Below, one piece after another: positions 18,326 through 27,259 of a stretch of 64,000 nucleotides of DNA. The DNA is taken from NCBI RefSeq assembly GCF_017744695.1, contig NZ_JAGIAS010000001.1, positions 1,827,013 to 1,891,012 of the forward strand. Reading direction: 5' to 3'. Each line of letters begins with the position of its first letter. Position 1 is the stretch's first letter. Origin of the DNA: Dyadobacter sp. GTDB taxonomy: Bacteria; Bacteroidota; Bacteroidia; Cytophagales; Spirosomataceae. Under the pieces are notes generated by a model. That model was not told the origin of the DNA and searched no databases. It saw only the letters and a list, made by a program, of their open reading frames with translations. Position numbers and translations under genes: made by a program.

Positions 18326-19492
18326 ATGGACACACGAGAAAAGGACCTGACTATAAACCCCTCCGACGAAATTTGTAACCTCATCAAACAAACCGTCAGG
18401 GATTTCGCCGCGCTGCACATCAAGCCAAACATCCGTACCTGGGACGACCAGCAGCATTTTCCAAAAGAACTTTTCAGATCGCTGGGAGAGCTCGGCCTCA
18501 TGGGTATGCTCATTCCTGAGAGCCTCGGTGGCGCAGGGCTCGGCTACCGCGAGTATGTTACGGCTATTATCGAGCTGGCGAAGGTCGATCCGTCGGTAGC
18601 CTTGTCAATGGCAGCACACAATTCGCTTTGTACCAATCATATCTACATGTTCGGCAACGACGAACAGAAGCAAAAATACCTGCCCGGCCTCGCTACGGGC
18701 TCGCTTGTGGGTGCGTGGGGCCTTACCGAGCCTAATACCGGTTCCGACGCGGGCAATATGCGCACAGTGGCCGTCCGGGATGGGAACGACTGGGTAATCA
18801 ATGGTTCCAAAAACTTCATTACCAATGGCAAAAGCGCCGATGTGCTGGTCGTAATGACCCGTACCGGAGAACCAGGCGACAAGCATGGCGCCACCGCATT
18901 CGTGCTCGACACCAATACACCGGGTTTCACGGCGGGCCGCAAGGAAGACAAACTCGGAATGCGGGCTTCTGAGACCGTGGAACTGTTGTTTCAGGATTGC
19001 CGTATTCCGGACAGCCAACGATTGGGAGAGATCGGCGACGGGTTCATACAATCCCTTAAAGTGCTCGATGGCGGCCGCATTTCCATCGCCGCGTTGGGCG
19101 TAGGTACCGCCTGGGGCGCGTATGAGGCAGCTCTGACCTATTCCAAAGAACGCAAGCAGTTCGGCAAAGCTATCTGCGACTTCCAGGCCATTGCATTCAA
19201 ACTCGCCGACATGTACACCGATGTCCAGGCTTCGTCATTACTCACTTTCCATGCCGCTGCATTGAAAGACGCCGGAGAAAAAGTGACGCTGGCGAGCTCG
19301 GTGGCCAAATACCACTCGTCGGAAACAGCTGTGCGCGTGGCCAACGAAGCGGTGCAGATATTCGGAGGTTACGGGTTTGTGAAAGATTATCCCGCCGAAA
19401 AATTCTATCGCGACAGCAAGCTTTGTACCATCGGCGAAGGCACAAGCGAAATACAGAAAATCGTTATTTCCAAGGAAATATTGAGGAACTAG
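18326..19492 (+). CDS. Acyl-CoA dehydrogenase
   Basis: 388-residue FAD-dependent acyl-CoA dehydrogenase, introducing the alpha-beta double bond in fatty or branched acyl-CoA oxidation. Family signatures are WGLTEPNTGSDAGNMRT (flavin and substrate contact), KQFGKAICDFQAIAFKLADM, and the C-terminal GGYGFVKDYPAEKFYRDSK with TIGEGTSEIQKIVI; the Glu of GEGT is at the catalytic base position of short- and medium-chain enzymes. The chain-length preference cannot be told from sequence. It is monocistronic, ended by a strong terminator. Confidence 0.93.
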   Translation: MDTREKDLTINPSDEICNLIKQTVRDFAALHIKPNIRTWDDQQHFPKELFRSLGELGLMGMLIPESLGGAGLGYREYVTAIIELAKVDPSVALSMAAHNSLCTNHIYMFGNDEQKQKYLPGLATGSLVGAWGLTEPNTGSDAGNMRTVAVRDGNDWVINGSKNFITNGKSADVLVVMTRTGEPGDKHGATAFVLDTNTPGFTAGRKEDKLGMRASETVELLFQDCRIPDSQRLGEIGDGFIQSLKVLDGGRISIAALGVGTAWGAYEAALTYSKERKQFGKAICDFQAIAFKLADMYTDVQASSLLTFHAAALKDAGEKVTLASSVAKYHSSETAVRVANEAVQIFGGYGFVKDYPAEKFYRDSKLCTIGEGTSEIQKIVISKEILRN

Positions 19493-19543
19493 TTCCCGTA
19501 TCGCAACCTTTTACCCGGCTCTTTCAAAAAGAAACCCTGTTTA

Positions 19544-19580
19544 TTCCAACCGGCCAATAAGTAAGCACCGCCGGTTGGAA
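19544..19580 (+). terminator. Terminator after acyl-CoA dehydrogenase
   Basis: Perfect 11-base stem TTCCAACCGGC (19544-19554) and GCCGGTTGGAA (19570-19580) with a 15-base loop, followed by TTTGCTTTTTC. Confidence 0.85.
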
Positions 19581-19651
19581 TTTGCTTTTTCTTCGCCTCC
19601 CTCCAAGGCACAAGTATGCTGCATTCCGTCACAGACCAAACATGAAATGTG

Positions 19652-22120
19652 ATGGAAAGAACAATGCTACTGCTGCTCCTTCTGGTGACCAGCTACGCCA
19701 ACGCCCAACCAGCCGGTTCAATACCCGGCAATCACGTGATAACATCGTCACTGATTTCCAACCGCGTTATTTCACTGACAATCAGTGAAAGATTCGACAC
19801 CACGGGCTGCCATGATCCAAAGCGCTATTCGCTGCTATCAGCCATTGATCCTGATTATCAAACGTTCACCCAGCCCGTCCGGATTGGTCGGCATAGCTTC
19901 GTAAAGGGACTTAGCCCGTCCGACGAGCCGACCATCGTTTTTGAATTGTACCTGATTTTTGAAAAACCATTAAAAAACGGCACCTCCTACCATTTACAAG
20001 TCGACAACATTAGCGACACCGATGGTAACACTGCAAATCTGGACACCATCTTTACTTTCAGCGACGCCGAAATCCGAGGAAATGTAAAGGCTAATGAAGT
20101 AGGTTATCTGCCCGCGAGCCCTAAACTGGGGAAATTGGGGCGATTTTTGGGTGATGCCTGGTTTATGCCCATCGATTCGCTTGCACCGCCTGCGTTTCAG
20201 GTTATGGATGAGGATCAGCAGGTAGCATTCACCGGAACTTGTCAGTATCTCAAATCAGACTCGGCATTCAGTGGCGAAAGTGTGTTTGAAATGGATTTTT
20301 CCGCTTTGGAAACACCTGGCAAATACTACGTTTATGTGCCCGGATATGGCCGTTCCGAAATGTTCACCATCGCTTCGGACTGCTACAATACACTTTACCT
20401 GAACACCGCCCGGGCATTATATTACCAGCGATCCGGCGAACTTGACGCCATCCATGCCGGCGCATGGGCACGCGAAGGGTTACCTGCTCAAACCGCCCAA
20501 ATCCATTCCTCGCACCTTAACTCAGCACTCTATTCAGCCTCCGACTACCCTCCGGGTACCGCATTACCCATGCTGGGCGGCTGGCTGGATGCAGGCGACT
20601 ACGGGCGTTACGTTCCCACGGCGGCGAGCGCATTGTTCATTATCTTCACCGCGTTTGAAATTTACCCCGAAAAATTCCCCGACAACCACCTCAATATCCC
20701 CGAAAGCGGCAACGGCATTCCCGATTGGCTCGACGAGGCCCGATATGAAACCGACTGGCTCATGCAAATGCAGGCGCCCGACGGCGGCGTTTACTTCCGC
20801 GTCACTCCCGCCACGTGGTCTCAAGGTTTGCCGGGCGAAGAGCAAAACACCCTCTACATTTCTGAAAAAACCACGCAGTCGACCGCATTATTCGCGGCGG
20901 CGATGGCCATGGCAGCCAGAAATTTCCAAAACGCCAATGCCGCCTATGCCGCATTATGCCTCGAAAAAGCCCGCAATGCATGGTCATTCCTGAAAAACCA
21001 CACCACTCCTACACCTCCGGTTAATGTTCCCGGCATTTCGGCAGGCCCTTATCCCGACCCTATCGACGCCGACAACCGCGCATGGGCAGCGGCAGAACTG
21101 TACAAAACAACCGGCGAAGCGCAATACAATACCGATTTTAACGAATGGTACAGTCAAATCCCGCATCAGTTCCATGCGACCATGAGCTGGCAGCAGCATA
21201 CTTTCAAAGCCGCCTGGGCTTATGCAACCACGACTTTTGATGTAAACAATGCGTTTGTCGACGAATTTAAAGACAAGCTGAACAGCGAAATATTGGTGAA
21301 TTATTTCAACCGAACCATGAAAATCCACGCCTACCATGGCGCCTACCACCATTTCAAGGGTTACGTGGGTTACGGTTCTTTCGGGATGGCTCAAAGCTAT
21401 GCATTCGACTACATTTTGTTTGCGCATATACTGCAAAAGCCTGATTTGCTGAATTATGCTAAAATCCAGCTCGATATTCCTTTGGGCAATAATCCGCTGT
21501 CACAATGCTTCATCACAAATGCCGGCGTGCATTCGCCACAGTATCCTTTGCATTGGTCGACGCTTCCAGGCAAGTTTGCGCAGCCCGTACCCGGTGTGCC
21601 GGTTTTCGGGCCGGCCGCTTCTTTGCTGATGAACCGGCCTTCGAGTTTTATCATCCAGGATTCACTGAATCGCTACCCCTATGGCTATCTGAAAGAAGAT
21701 CCATATCCTGTCCTTCGTCGCTATACCGACGCGCGGCAGGCTGTTGAAATGTCGGAATTTACGGTACAGGAAATCAGTGTGACGGCAGCGGTGTTTGCGT
21801 TTTTCAGCAGCACCGATACAGACGGCACATTTGAAAACTCCACCATCCGCTCTGTAAAATCGCCTTGTCGGCAGGTAAAATGGTCTGTTTACCCGGTTAG
21901 TCACCCTGTTTACAAAATCACAATTGAAAGTACTGCTGAACGAAACACGGAAGATTATACCGGCGAGCTTTACAATCTGTCGGGTCATAAAATAATGGAA
22001 ATCACGCCGGCTTCCGACCTTACTTTCAATGCCTCGCACATGCCCGCAGGCGTATACATTTTGCGCTTGCGAACGCGTGCAGGCATCGATTTGGGAGGCA
22101 GGAAACTATTGATCCCCTAG
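19652..22120 (+). CDS. Glycoside hydrolase family 9 (endoglucanase-like), T9SS cargo
   Basis: 822 residues. A signal peptide (MERTMLLLLLLVTSYANA) is followed by a beta domain (about 25-140), a cellulase N-terminal Ig-like domain starting VKANEVGYLP (about 146-245), and a GH9 catalytic domain. Catalytic residues are visible: the Asp pair of GGWLDAGDYGRY (about 308) and the acid Glu in VQEISVTAA (about 706). The last 75 residues form a beta domain ending GVYILRLRTRAG, like type A T9SS sorting domains, so export across the outer membrane is inferred. Substrate is probably a beta-glucan. A GTG lies one codon upstream of the chosen ATG. No polysaccharide-utilisation genes (SusC/SusD) are adjacent. 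Confidence 0.9.
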   Translation: MERTMLLLLLLVTSYANAQPAGSIPGNHVITSSLISNRVISLTISERFDTTGCHDPKRYSLLSAIDPDYQTFTQPVRIGRHSFVKGLSPSDEPTIVFELYLIFEKPLKNGTSYHLQVDNISDTDGNTANLDTIFTFSDAEIRGNVKANEVGYLPASPKLGKLGRFLGDAWFMPIDSLAPPAFQVMDEDQQVAFTGTCQYLKSDSAFSGESVFEMDFSALETPGKYYVYVPGYGRSEMFTIASDCYNTLYLNTARALYYQRSGELDAIHAGAWAREGLPAQTAQIHSSHLNSALYSASDYPPGTALPMLGGWLDAGDYGRYVPTAASALFIIFTAFEIYPEKFPDNHLNIPESGNGIPDWLDEARYETDWLMQMQAPDGGVYFRVTPATWSQGLPGEEQNTLYISEKTTQSTALFAAAMAMAARNFQNANAAYAALCLEKARNAWSFLKNHTTPTPPVNVPGISAGPYPDPIDADNRAWAAAELYKTTGEAQYNTDFNEWYSQIPHQFHATMSWQQHTFKAAWAYATTTFDVNNAFVDEFKDKLNSEILVNYFNRTMKIHAYHGAYHHFKGYVGYGSFGMAQSYAFDYILFAHILQKPDLLNYAKIQLDIPLGNNPLSQCFITNAGVHSPQYPLHWSTLPGKFAQPVPGVPVFGPAASLLMNRPSSFIIQDSLNRYPYGYLKEDPYPVLRRYTDARQAVEMSEFTVQEISVTAAVFAFFSSTDTDGTFENSTIRSVKSPCRQVKWSVYPVSHPVYKITIESTAERNTEDYTGELYNLSGHKIMEITPASDLTFNASHMPAGVYILRLRTRAGIDLGGRKLLIP

Positions 22121-22241
22121 TCGCGCGACCACTTATCCGGGAGATCGACCGACGGGCACCATTACCTTACATTAGTCCGAGAGCGATAGGAATGAACGCC
22201 ACTTCGTGTTATTTTCGCCATAGACCTTAAACCGACTTGTT

Positions 22242-23156
22242 ATGACCCCTTTCATTGTTCTGCTCGTCCTGGTGGTGCTCACCATTCTGATGACCGTCAA
22301 GGTTGTCCCACAGCAAAGTGCTTACATTCTGGAACGTCTGGGAAAGTTTTATGCCGTCCTGCAACCGGGCGTCAATTTTATCATTCCCTTTTTCGACCGG
22401 ATTGCCTATAAGTACACGCTTAAAGAAGCCGCTGTGGATATTCCCGAGCAGATCTGTATCACCCGCGATAACGTGCAGGTGCGCATGGACGGCGTCATAT
22501 TCATCCAGGTAATCGACCCGCGGAAAGCGGCCTACGGTATTTCGGACTATACTTTTGCCGTAATCCAGTTGGCCCAGACGACAATGCGTAGTGAGATCGG
22601 CAAGCTGGACCTGGACAAGACATTCGAGGAGCGTATGACGATCAACCGTGCGGTCGTCGAATCGATCGATGAAGCGGCCACAGGCTGGGGCGTGAAGGTA
22701 CTCCGCTACGAAATCAAGAACATTACCCCGCCGCAAAGCGTACTGAATGCGATGGAAAAACAAATGCAGGCTGAACGCGAGCGTCGTGCGGTGATCCTGC
22801 AATCGGATGGTGAAAAGCAGGCGGCGATTAATGTAGCCGAAGGACAAAAACAGAAAGTCGTGCTGGAATCGGAAGGTATCCGCTTGCGGCAAATCAACGA
22901 GGCGGAAGGCGAGGCTTCGGCATTGAAATCGGTGGCAGAAGCGACAGCAGAAAGTATCCGACTCGTAGCCAAGGCTATCCGGGAAGAAGGCGGCACAGAA
23001 GCTGTACAATTGAAAGTAGCCGAAAATTACGTGGAGCAATTTGGTAAAATAGCCAAAGCCGGCAATACCCTGATCCTGCCTGCCAACCTCGCCGACATGG
23101 GTTCGCTGATCGCGACGGCATTAACCGTAGTCAAATCATCGGAACATAAGCAATAG
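22242..23156 (+). CDS. SPFH/band 7 family protein (paraslipin, QmcA-like)
   Basis: 304 residues. An N-terminal membrane segment (residues 2-20) is followed by a band 7 domain (YILERLGKFYAVLQPGVNF through DIPEQICITRDNVQV) and a long Ala/Glu-rich coiled coil (about 165-250). It would form oligomers in the membrane, as stomatin-like proteins do; the role in membrane microdomains is known of the family. It is four bases upstream of the NfeD gene, the standard SPFH-NfeD pair. Confidence 0.92.
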   Translation: MTPFIVLLVLVVLTILMTVKVVPQQSAYILERLGKFYAVLQPGVNFIIPFFDRIAYKYTLKEAAVDIPEQICITRDNVQVRMDGVIFIQVIDPRKAAYGISDYTFAVIQLAQTTMRSEIGKLDLDKTFEERMTINRAVVESIDEAATGWGVKVLRYEIKNITPPQSVLNAMEKQMQAERERRAVILQSDGEKQAAINVAEGQKQKVVLESEGIRLRQINEAEGEASALKSVAEATAESIRLVAKAIREEGGTEAVQLKVAENYVEQFGKIAKAGNTLILPANLADMGSLIATALTVVKSSEHKQ

Positions 23157-23160
23157 TATC

Positions 23161-23595
23161 ATGGATTTGACCTTACCACAGATTTGGCTCGTCGTAGGGC
23201 TGGTAATGCTCCTGGCAGAACTGGTCAGCGTCCTGCTCGTGTTCGTTTTCTTCGCAGCCGGCGCATTGCTCACTTCCCTGCTCACGTCTATCGGACTACT
23301 CCCTAGTACTGAAAGCCAGATACTGGCATTTTCGGCTATCTCGCTGGTTTCACTACTCGTTCTCCGAAAGCACGCCCGTAAATTGCTCGAACGACGTTCC
23401 AGCCCCGAATACAGCGAATTCACCGGGGAAACGGCCATGGTGATCCGCGACATTCCAGGTAATGGCGAAGGCCGTATATACTACCGCGGCGCCGAATGGA
23501 AAGCTGTTTCGGAAAACCATCAGAATATCCCGGCCGGCAGCAAGGTAGTGATCAAAAAAACAGAGGGCATCGTCCTGATCGTGGAAGAATCCTGA
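23161..23595 (+). CDS. NfeD-like membrane protein
   Basis: 144 residues with two to three membrane segments in residues 8-75 and a C-terminal OB-fold domain (EFTGETAMVIRDI...GRIYYRGAEWKAVS...IPAGSKVVIKKTEGIVLIVEE). It is the short NfeD form without the serine protease domain. Partners of this kind pair with the SPFH protein encoded just upstream. Confidence 0.9.
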   Translation: MDLTLPQIWLVVGLVMLLAELVSVLLVFVFFAAGALLTSLLTSIGLLPSTESQILAFSAISLVSLLVLRKHARKLLERRSSPEYSEFTGETAMVIRDIPGNGEGRIYYRGAEWKAVSENHQNIPAGSKVVIKKTEGIVLIVEES

Positions 23596-23610
23596 AACAT
23601 TCATCCAAAC

Positions 23611-23651
23611 AAAAAGCCGTGGGCCCGATTGACTCGGCCCCACGGCTTTTT
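23611..23651. terminator. Bidirectional terminator between nfeD and the phosphatase gene
   Basis: A 13-base stem, AAAAAGCCGTGGG (23611-23623) with CCCACGGCTTTTT (23639-23651), with A and T tracts on the two sides. It serves the two convergent units. Confidence 0.9.
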
Positions 23652-23666
23652 GTTTTTATACTAAAA

Positions 23667-25355
23667 TTACTTTTTCAGCGCTTCCTCCACCGGATGTCCG
23701 ATGTTGCCGCTCGCCGGTAAAATGTGCAGCAGCGAAGCGATGGTTGGTGCAATGTCGCAAACGGAAGTTCTCTTCACCGTCTCCCCTTTGTTAATGCCCC
23801 AGCCGAACATTACAAACGGCACCTGGGTATCATAGTTATAAGGCGTACCATGCGAGGTTCCTGTGGAAGTTCCGTAGAACCACCCCGGTTGTGAAATTAC
23901 CTGCAAATCGCCGCTGCGCTTGGCATTCACATTATTCTTGTACAATTCCAGCTGATAAGTATTCAGCGGCGCTTTGCCCATGTCGGTCAGGTCGATCACG
24001 TCGGCGATGCCCGGCACCGTCAATGCGGCGTCACGTACCACGCTGTGCACGGCTGCGATAGTGATGTTCTTTTTTCTCAAAAGGTTGTGGTCAAAATAAA
24101 GCTGGTTGTTGTCGGTAGCAACCACATATTTATCTTTTCCAAAAGCCTCATTCAGCGCGTCGGTAACGGCGTTGGTCAGCAATTTACGATCGACCAGGCC
24201 TGCGGGCAACTTGTGCTCCTTCGCGAAGCCCGGCACATCCACCACCCCATGGTCGGCGGTCAGGAATACGGTATATTGCCCTTTTCCTACCCAGCCATCG
24301 AGGAAGTTGAACAAATCAGCAAACTCGCGGTCCAGGCGCAGAAAATCGTCCTGCTGCTCCACAGAGTTCGGTCCCACACGGTGGCCAATCTTATCGGTCG
24401 ACGAGAAACTGATCGCCAGGAAATCGGTATCTTTCCCTTTTCCAAGTTGTTCGCCTTTGATCGCCTCGATAGCCATTTCCTTGGTAATGGTATTACCCCA
24501 GGGTGTATCGGTCACAATACCGAATGCATCACCCGCCATTCCGACGAGCTCATAAGGGAATACCGGCTTTTTCGCGCCCGGCAGTTTTCCTTCCCAGGCC
24601 ACATCGTCCGGAGAGCTTTGTGTATAGGCATCCGCGGTCAACAGAAGGCCCCAGCCTTTTTGTGCATATTCGGCAGGTCTTTTCTTTGCATTGTAATCCT
24701 TGGCCCATTGCGGAAGGTCTTCCATATAATAGGTGCTGCTCACCCAGTTGCCGGTTTTGGAGTCAAACCAATAGGCGGCATTCGCGGCATGACCTGCGGG
24801 CAGGATCGAGCCACGGTCTTTGATCGCTACACCGATGGTTTTGGAACGGAAGTTGGTCGCGATGCGGAGCTGATCGGTCACCGTGCTCACGAGCAGATTT
24901 TTGGGAGACATTTTACCTACTGCCACGTTGCTGCTTCCAACGGTTTTCACCGTGCTGTCTTCCACACAATACACGTCCTGTTTCGCGATCGGGTCGTACC
25001 ATTCATTGCCCACAATCCCGTTGATCGCCGGTACCGATCCCGTGTACGCGGACGCGTGCCCCGCAGCCGTTACCGTGAGCGCGTAGCTGTAATGGTTGTT
25101 TTGGCAGTTGAAGCCCTCATTCATCATTCTTTTGAAACCGCCCTCGGTATACTGGTCGTAATAGCGGTACAGGTAATCGTAACGCATTTGATCCACTACA
25201 ATACCTACTACCAGTTTTGGGCGGGCAATGGCCGAAGTTTTTGTTGCGGCAGCTTTGGCAGCCGCGGCCTGCGCGGCGCCGGCTTTCTTGGGGGTTTGTG
25301 CGGAAACGGCCGTCATAGCCATTGCAGCCAATACCCAGCAAGCTAATTTTCTCAC
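23667..25355 (-). CDS. PafA-like alkaline phosphatase (copy 1)
   Basis: About 562 residues, with a signal peptide ending MTAVSA followed by an Ala/Lys-rich linker. The alkaline phosphatase superfamily core is complete: VVDQM (metal Asp), TVTAAGHASAYTGS (nucleophile Thr), DFLAISFSSTDKIGH (metal Asp and His), FLTADHG and GTSHGTPYNYDTQVPF. It resembles the phosphate-irrepressible, periplasmic PafA phosphatases of Bacteroidota, which release phosphate from monoesters. The start is set at GTG 25355, giving MRKLACWVLAAMAM; a TTG lies eight codons earlier but inside the T-tract of the preceding terminator. It is a tandem paralogue of the next gene. Confidence 0.9.
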   Translation of the reverse strand: MRKLACWVLAAMAMTAVSAQTPKKAGAAQAAAAKAAATKTSAIARPKLVVGIVVDQMRYDYLYRYYDQYTEGGFKRMMNEGFNCQNNHYSYALTVTAAGHASAYTGSVPAINGIVGNEWYDPIAKQDVYCVEDSTVKTVGSSNVAVGKMSPKNLLVSTVTDQLRIATNFRSKTIGVAIKDRGSILPAGHAANAAYWFDSKTGNWVSSTYYMEDLPQWAKDYNAKKRPAEYAQKGWGLLLTADAYTQSSPDDVAWEGKLPGAKKPVFPYELVGMAGDAFGIVTDTPWGNTITKEMAIEAIKGEQLGKGKDTDFLAISFSSTDKIGHRVGPNSVEQQDDFLRLDREFADLFNFLDGWVGKGQYTVFLTADHGVVDVPGFAKEHKLPAGLVDRKLLTNAVTDALNEAFGKDKYVVATDNNQLYFDHNLLRKKNITIAAVHSVVRDAALTVPGIADVIDLTDMGKAPLNTYQLELYKNNVNAKRSGDLQVISQPGWFYGTSTGTSHGTPYNYDTQVPFVMFGWGINKGETVKRTSVCDIAPTIASLLHILPASGNIGHPVEEALKK

Positions 25356-25376
25356 AGTTAAGGGATTTAGATAAAA

Positions 25377-25425
25377 CAAAAAAACTGCGGAGCCGGATAC
25401 AGTCCGAACCCGGCATGGCCCGCAG
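25377..25425 (-). terminator. Terminator between the two phosphatase genes
   Basis: Read leftward, stem CTGCGG-GCC (from 25425) pairs with GGC-T-CCGCAG (to 25385), followed by a TTTTTTTG tract. It would stop most transcripts of copy 2 before copy 1. Confidence 0.75.
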
Positions 25426-25442
25426 CGAATACTCTTTTCAGG

Positions 25443-27128
25443 TTACTTTTTCAATGCTTCCTGCACCGGGTTGCCCACATTACCACTTGGCGGCAGAATG
25501 TGCAGCAATGCCGAAATGGTCGGCGCTATGTCGGCGATGGAAGTACGGCGAAGCGTCTCGCCCTTGTTGATTCCCCAGCCGTACAGCAGGAACGGCACGT
25601 GCGTATCGTAGTTGTAGGGAGTACCATGGTCGGTGCCGGTACTCATAGTTGAAGCAAACCAGCCCGGTTGGAGCAATACTTGTAAATCGCCGCTGCGTTT
25701 GGCATTGATATTGTTCTTAAAAAGCTCCAATTGGTAGGTATTCAATGGCGCCTTGCCCATATCGCGCAGGTTGATTACATCGGCTACCCCGTCCACGGCC
25801 AGCAATGCGTCACGCAATGTCTGGTACACATCCGCCACGGAGATCTTCTTCTCTTTCAGTATCGCCTTGTTGAGGTAAAGCTGGTAGTTCTCAAATGCAG
25901 AAACATATTCCGCCTCCCCGTAAGCATCATTCAATGTTTTCACGATGGTGCGGGTCAGGGTGGTCGCATTCAGCAACCCCGCAGGCAACTTATGCTCCTG
26001 CCAGAATGCAGGCACATCCATGGCACCGTGGTCGGCAGTGAGGAACACGGTGTAATTGCCTTTGCCCGCCCAGCTATCGAGGAAGTTAAAGAAATCGGCA
26101 AATTCCCGGTCCAGTTTCAGATAATCGTCTTCCTGCTCCACCGAGTTCGGCCCGAACATATGGCCGATCCGATCGGGAGAAGAAAAACTTACCGCGAGGA
26201 AGTCGGTGTCGGCACCTTTGCCCAGGTTTTCACCTTTGATCGCCGCAATGGCCATTTCCTTGGTAATCGTGTTACCCCATGGCGAAGTTGTCATCGGGCC
26301 ATAGGCATCGCCCGCATTGCCTGTCAGATCATGCGGGAACACCGGCTTCGTCGCAGTCGAGAGTTTGCCTTCCCAGGGCACATCGTCGGGGGAGCTTTGG
26401 GTATATTCTGCGATAGGCAACATCGTATTCCAGCCTTTACCCATGTATTCGGCAGGCTTTTTCAGGTTATTGTAATCTGCAACCCATTGCGGCAGTTGAT
26501 CCGTGTAATAGGTACTCGTCACGAAATTCCCGGTTTTGGAATCAAACCAGTAGGCACCCGTTGCCGAGTGACCGGCCGGCAGAATGGAAGCACGGTCTTT
26601 GATCGCTACGCCGATGGTTTTGGAGCGGAAATTGGTGGCAATGCGCAGCTGATCGGTAACCGTGGTAACCAGCAGGTTTCGCGGCGACATTTTGCCTACC
26701 GTTACATTGCTGCTCCCTACTGTCGCAACCGTATTATCATCCGTGCAATACACGTTTTTGGCTTGTGCGACATCGTACCAGTCGTTACCCACAATACCGT
26801 TCATCGCTGGCATCGAGCCGGTGTAAACAGCCGAATGCCCGGCCGCTGTTACAGTCAATGCATAATGGTAATGGTTGTTGCGGCAGTTGAAGCCCTCATT
26901 CATAAGCCTTTTCAAACCACCCTCCTTGTATTTGTCATAATAGCGGTACAGGTAGTCGTAGCGCATCTGGTCGACGACCATGCCTACTACCAGTTTGGGC
27001 CGTGCCAGTTTGGCTGCCGCCGTAGGAGCCGTCTCCCCCGTTTTACTTTTGGTTTGGGCAAAAACAGGTTGAACAATAACGAGTCCTGCAAACAAAACTC
27101 TGAGAAGCGGATGATAGATCAATTTCAT
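25443..27128 (-). CDS. PafA-like alkaline phosphatase (copy 2)
   Basis: 561 residues, with a signal peptide ending VIVQPVFAQ. It has the same catalytic set as copy 1: VVDQMRYDYLYRYYD, TVTAAGHSAVYTGS with the nucleophile Thr, DFLAVSFSSPDRIGH, FLTADHGAMDVP and GTDHGTPYNYDTHVPF. The two proteins align end to end with long identical blocks, so they arose by tandem duplication. Copy 2 lacks the Ala/Lys-rich linker. The start is the ATG that begins the signal peptide. Confidence 0.9.
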   Translation of the reverse strand: MKLIYHPLLRVLFAGLVIVQPVFAQTKSKTGETAPTAAAKLARPKLVVGMVVDQMRYDYLYRYYDKYKEGGLKRLMNEGFNCRNNHYHYALTVTAAGHSAVYTGSMPAMNGIVGNDWYDVAQAKNVYCTDDNTVATVGSSNVTVGKMSPRNLLVTTVTDQLRIATNFRSKTIGVAIKDRASILPAGHSATGAYWFDSKTGNFVTSTYYTDQLPQWVADYNNLKKPAEYMGKGWNTMLPIAEYTQSSPDDVPWEGKLSTATKPVFPHDLTGNAGDAYGPMTTSPWGNTITKEMAIAAIKGENLGKGADTDFLAVSFSSPDRIGHMFGPNSVEQEDDYLKLDREFADFFNFLDSWAGKGNYTVFLTADHGAMDVPAFWQEHKLPAGLLNATTLTRTIVKTLNDAYGEAEYVSAFENYQLYLNKAILKEKKISVADVYQTLRDALLAVDGVADVINLRDMGKAPLNTYQLELFKNNINAKRSGDLQVLLQPGWFASTMSTGTDHGTPYNYDTHVPFLLYGWGINKGETLRRTSIADIAPTISALLHILPPSGNVGNPVQEALKK

Positions 27129-27205
27129 TGTGATGCTATTGACAGCGTGAGGTTCCGTGTAAATATTACTCGGCAAAGATAAAGATGTACTACGTTTAAA
27201 AGCAG

Positions 27206-27235
27206 AAAACCGGCGTGCATTTCACGACCGGTTCC
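27206..27235 (-). terminator. Terminator after the M16 peptidase gene
   Basis: Read leftward: AACCGG-T-CGTG, loop, CACG-CCGGTT, then TTTCTGCTTTT. The stem has one bulged T. Confidence 0.65.
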
Positions 27236-27259
27236 CTGAATCTTAATTTTATTTTAATC

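Noticed and set aside
24045-25346. Long rightward frame opposite the first phosphatase gene (433 codons)
   Set aside because: Same reason: shadow of a clearly coding strand; no domain, His-rich low-quality composition.
25731-27182. Long rightward reading frame opposite the second phosphatase gene (483 codons)
   Set aside because: It is the mirror of a gene with complete catalytic motifs, has no known domain and arises from codon bias.
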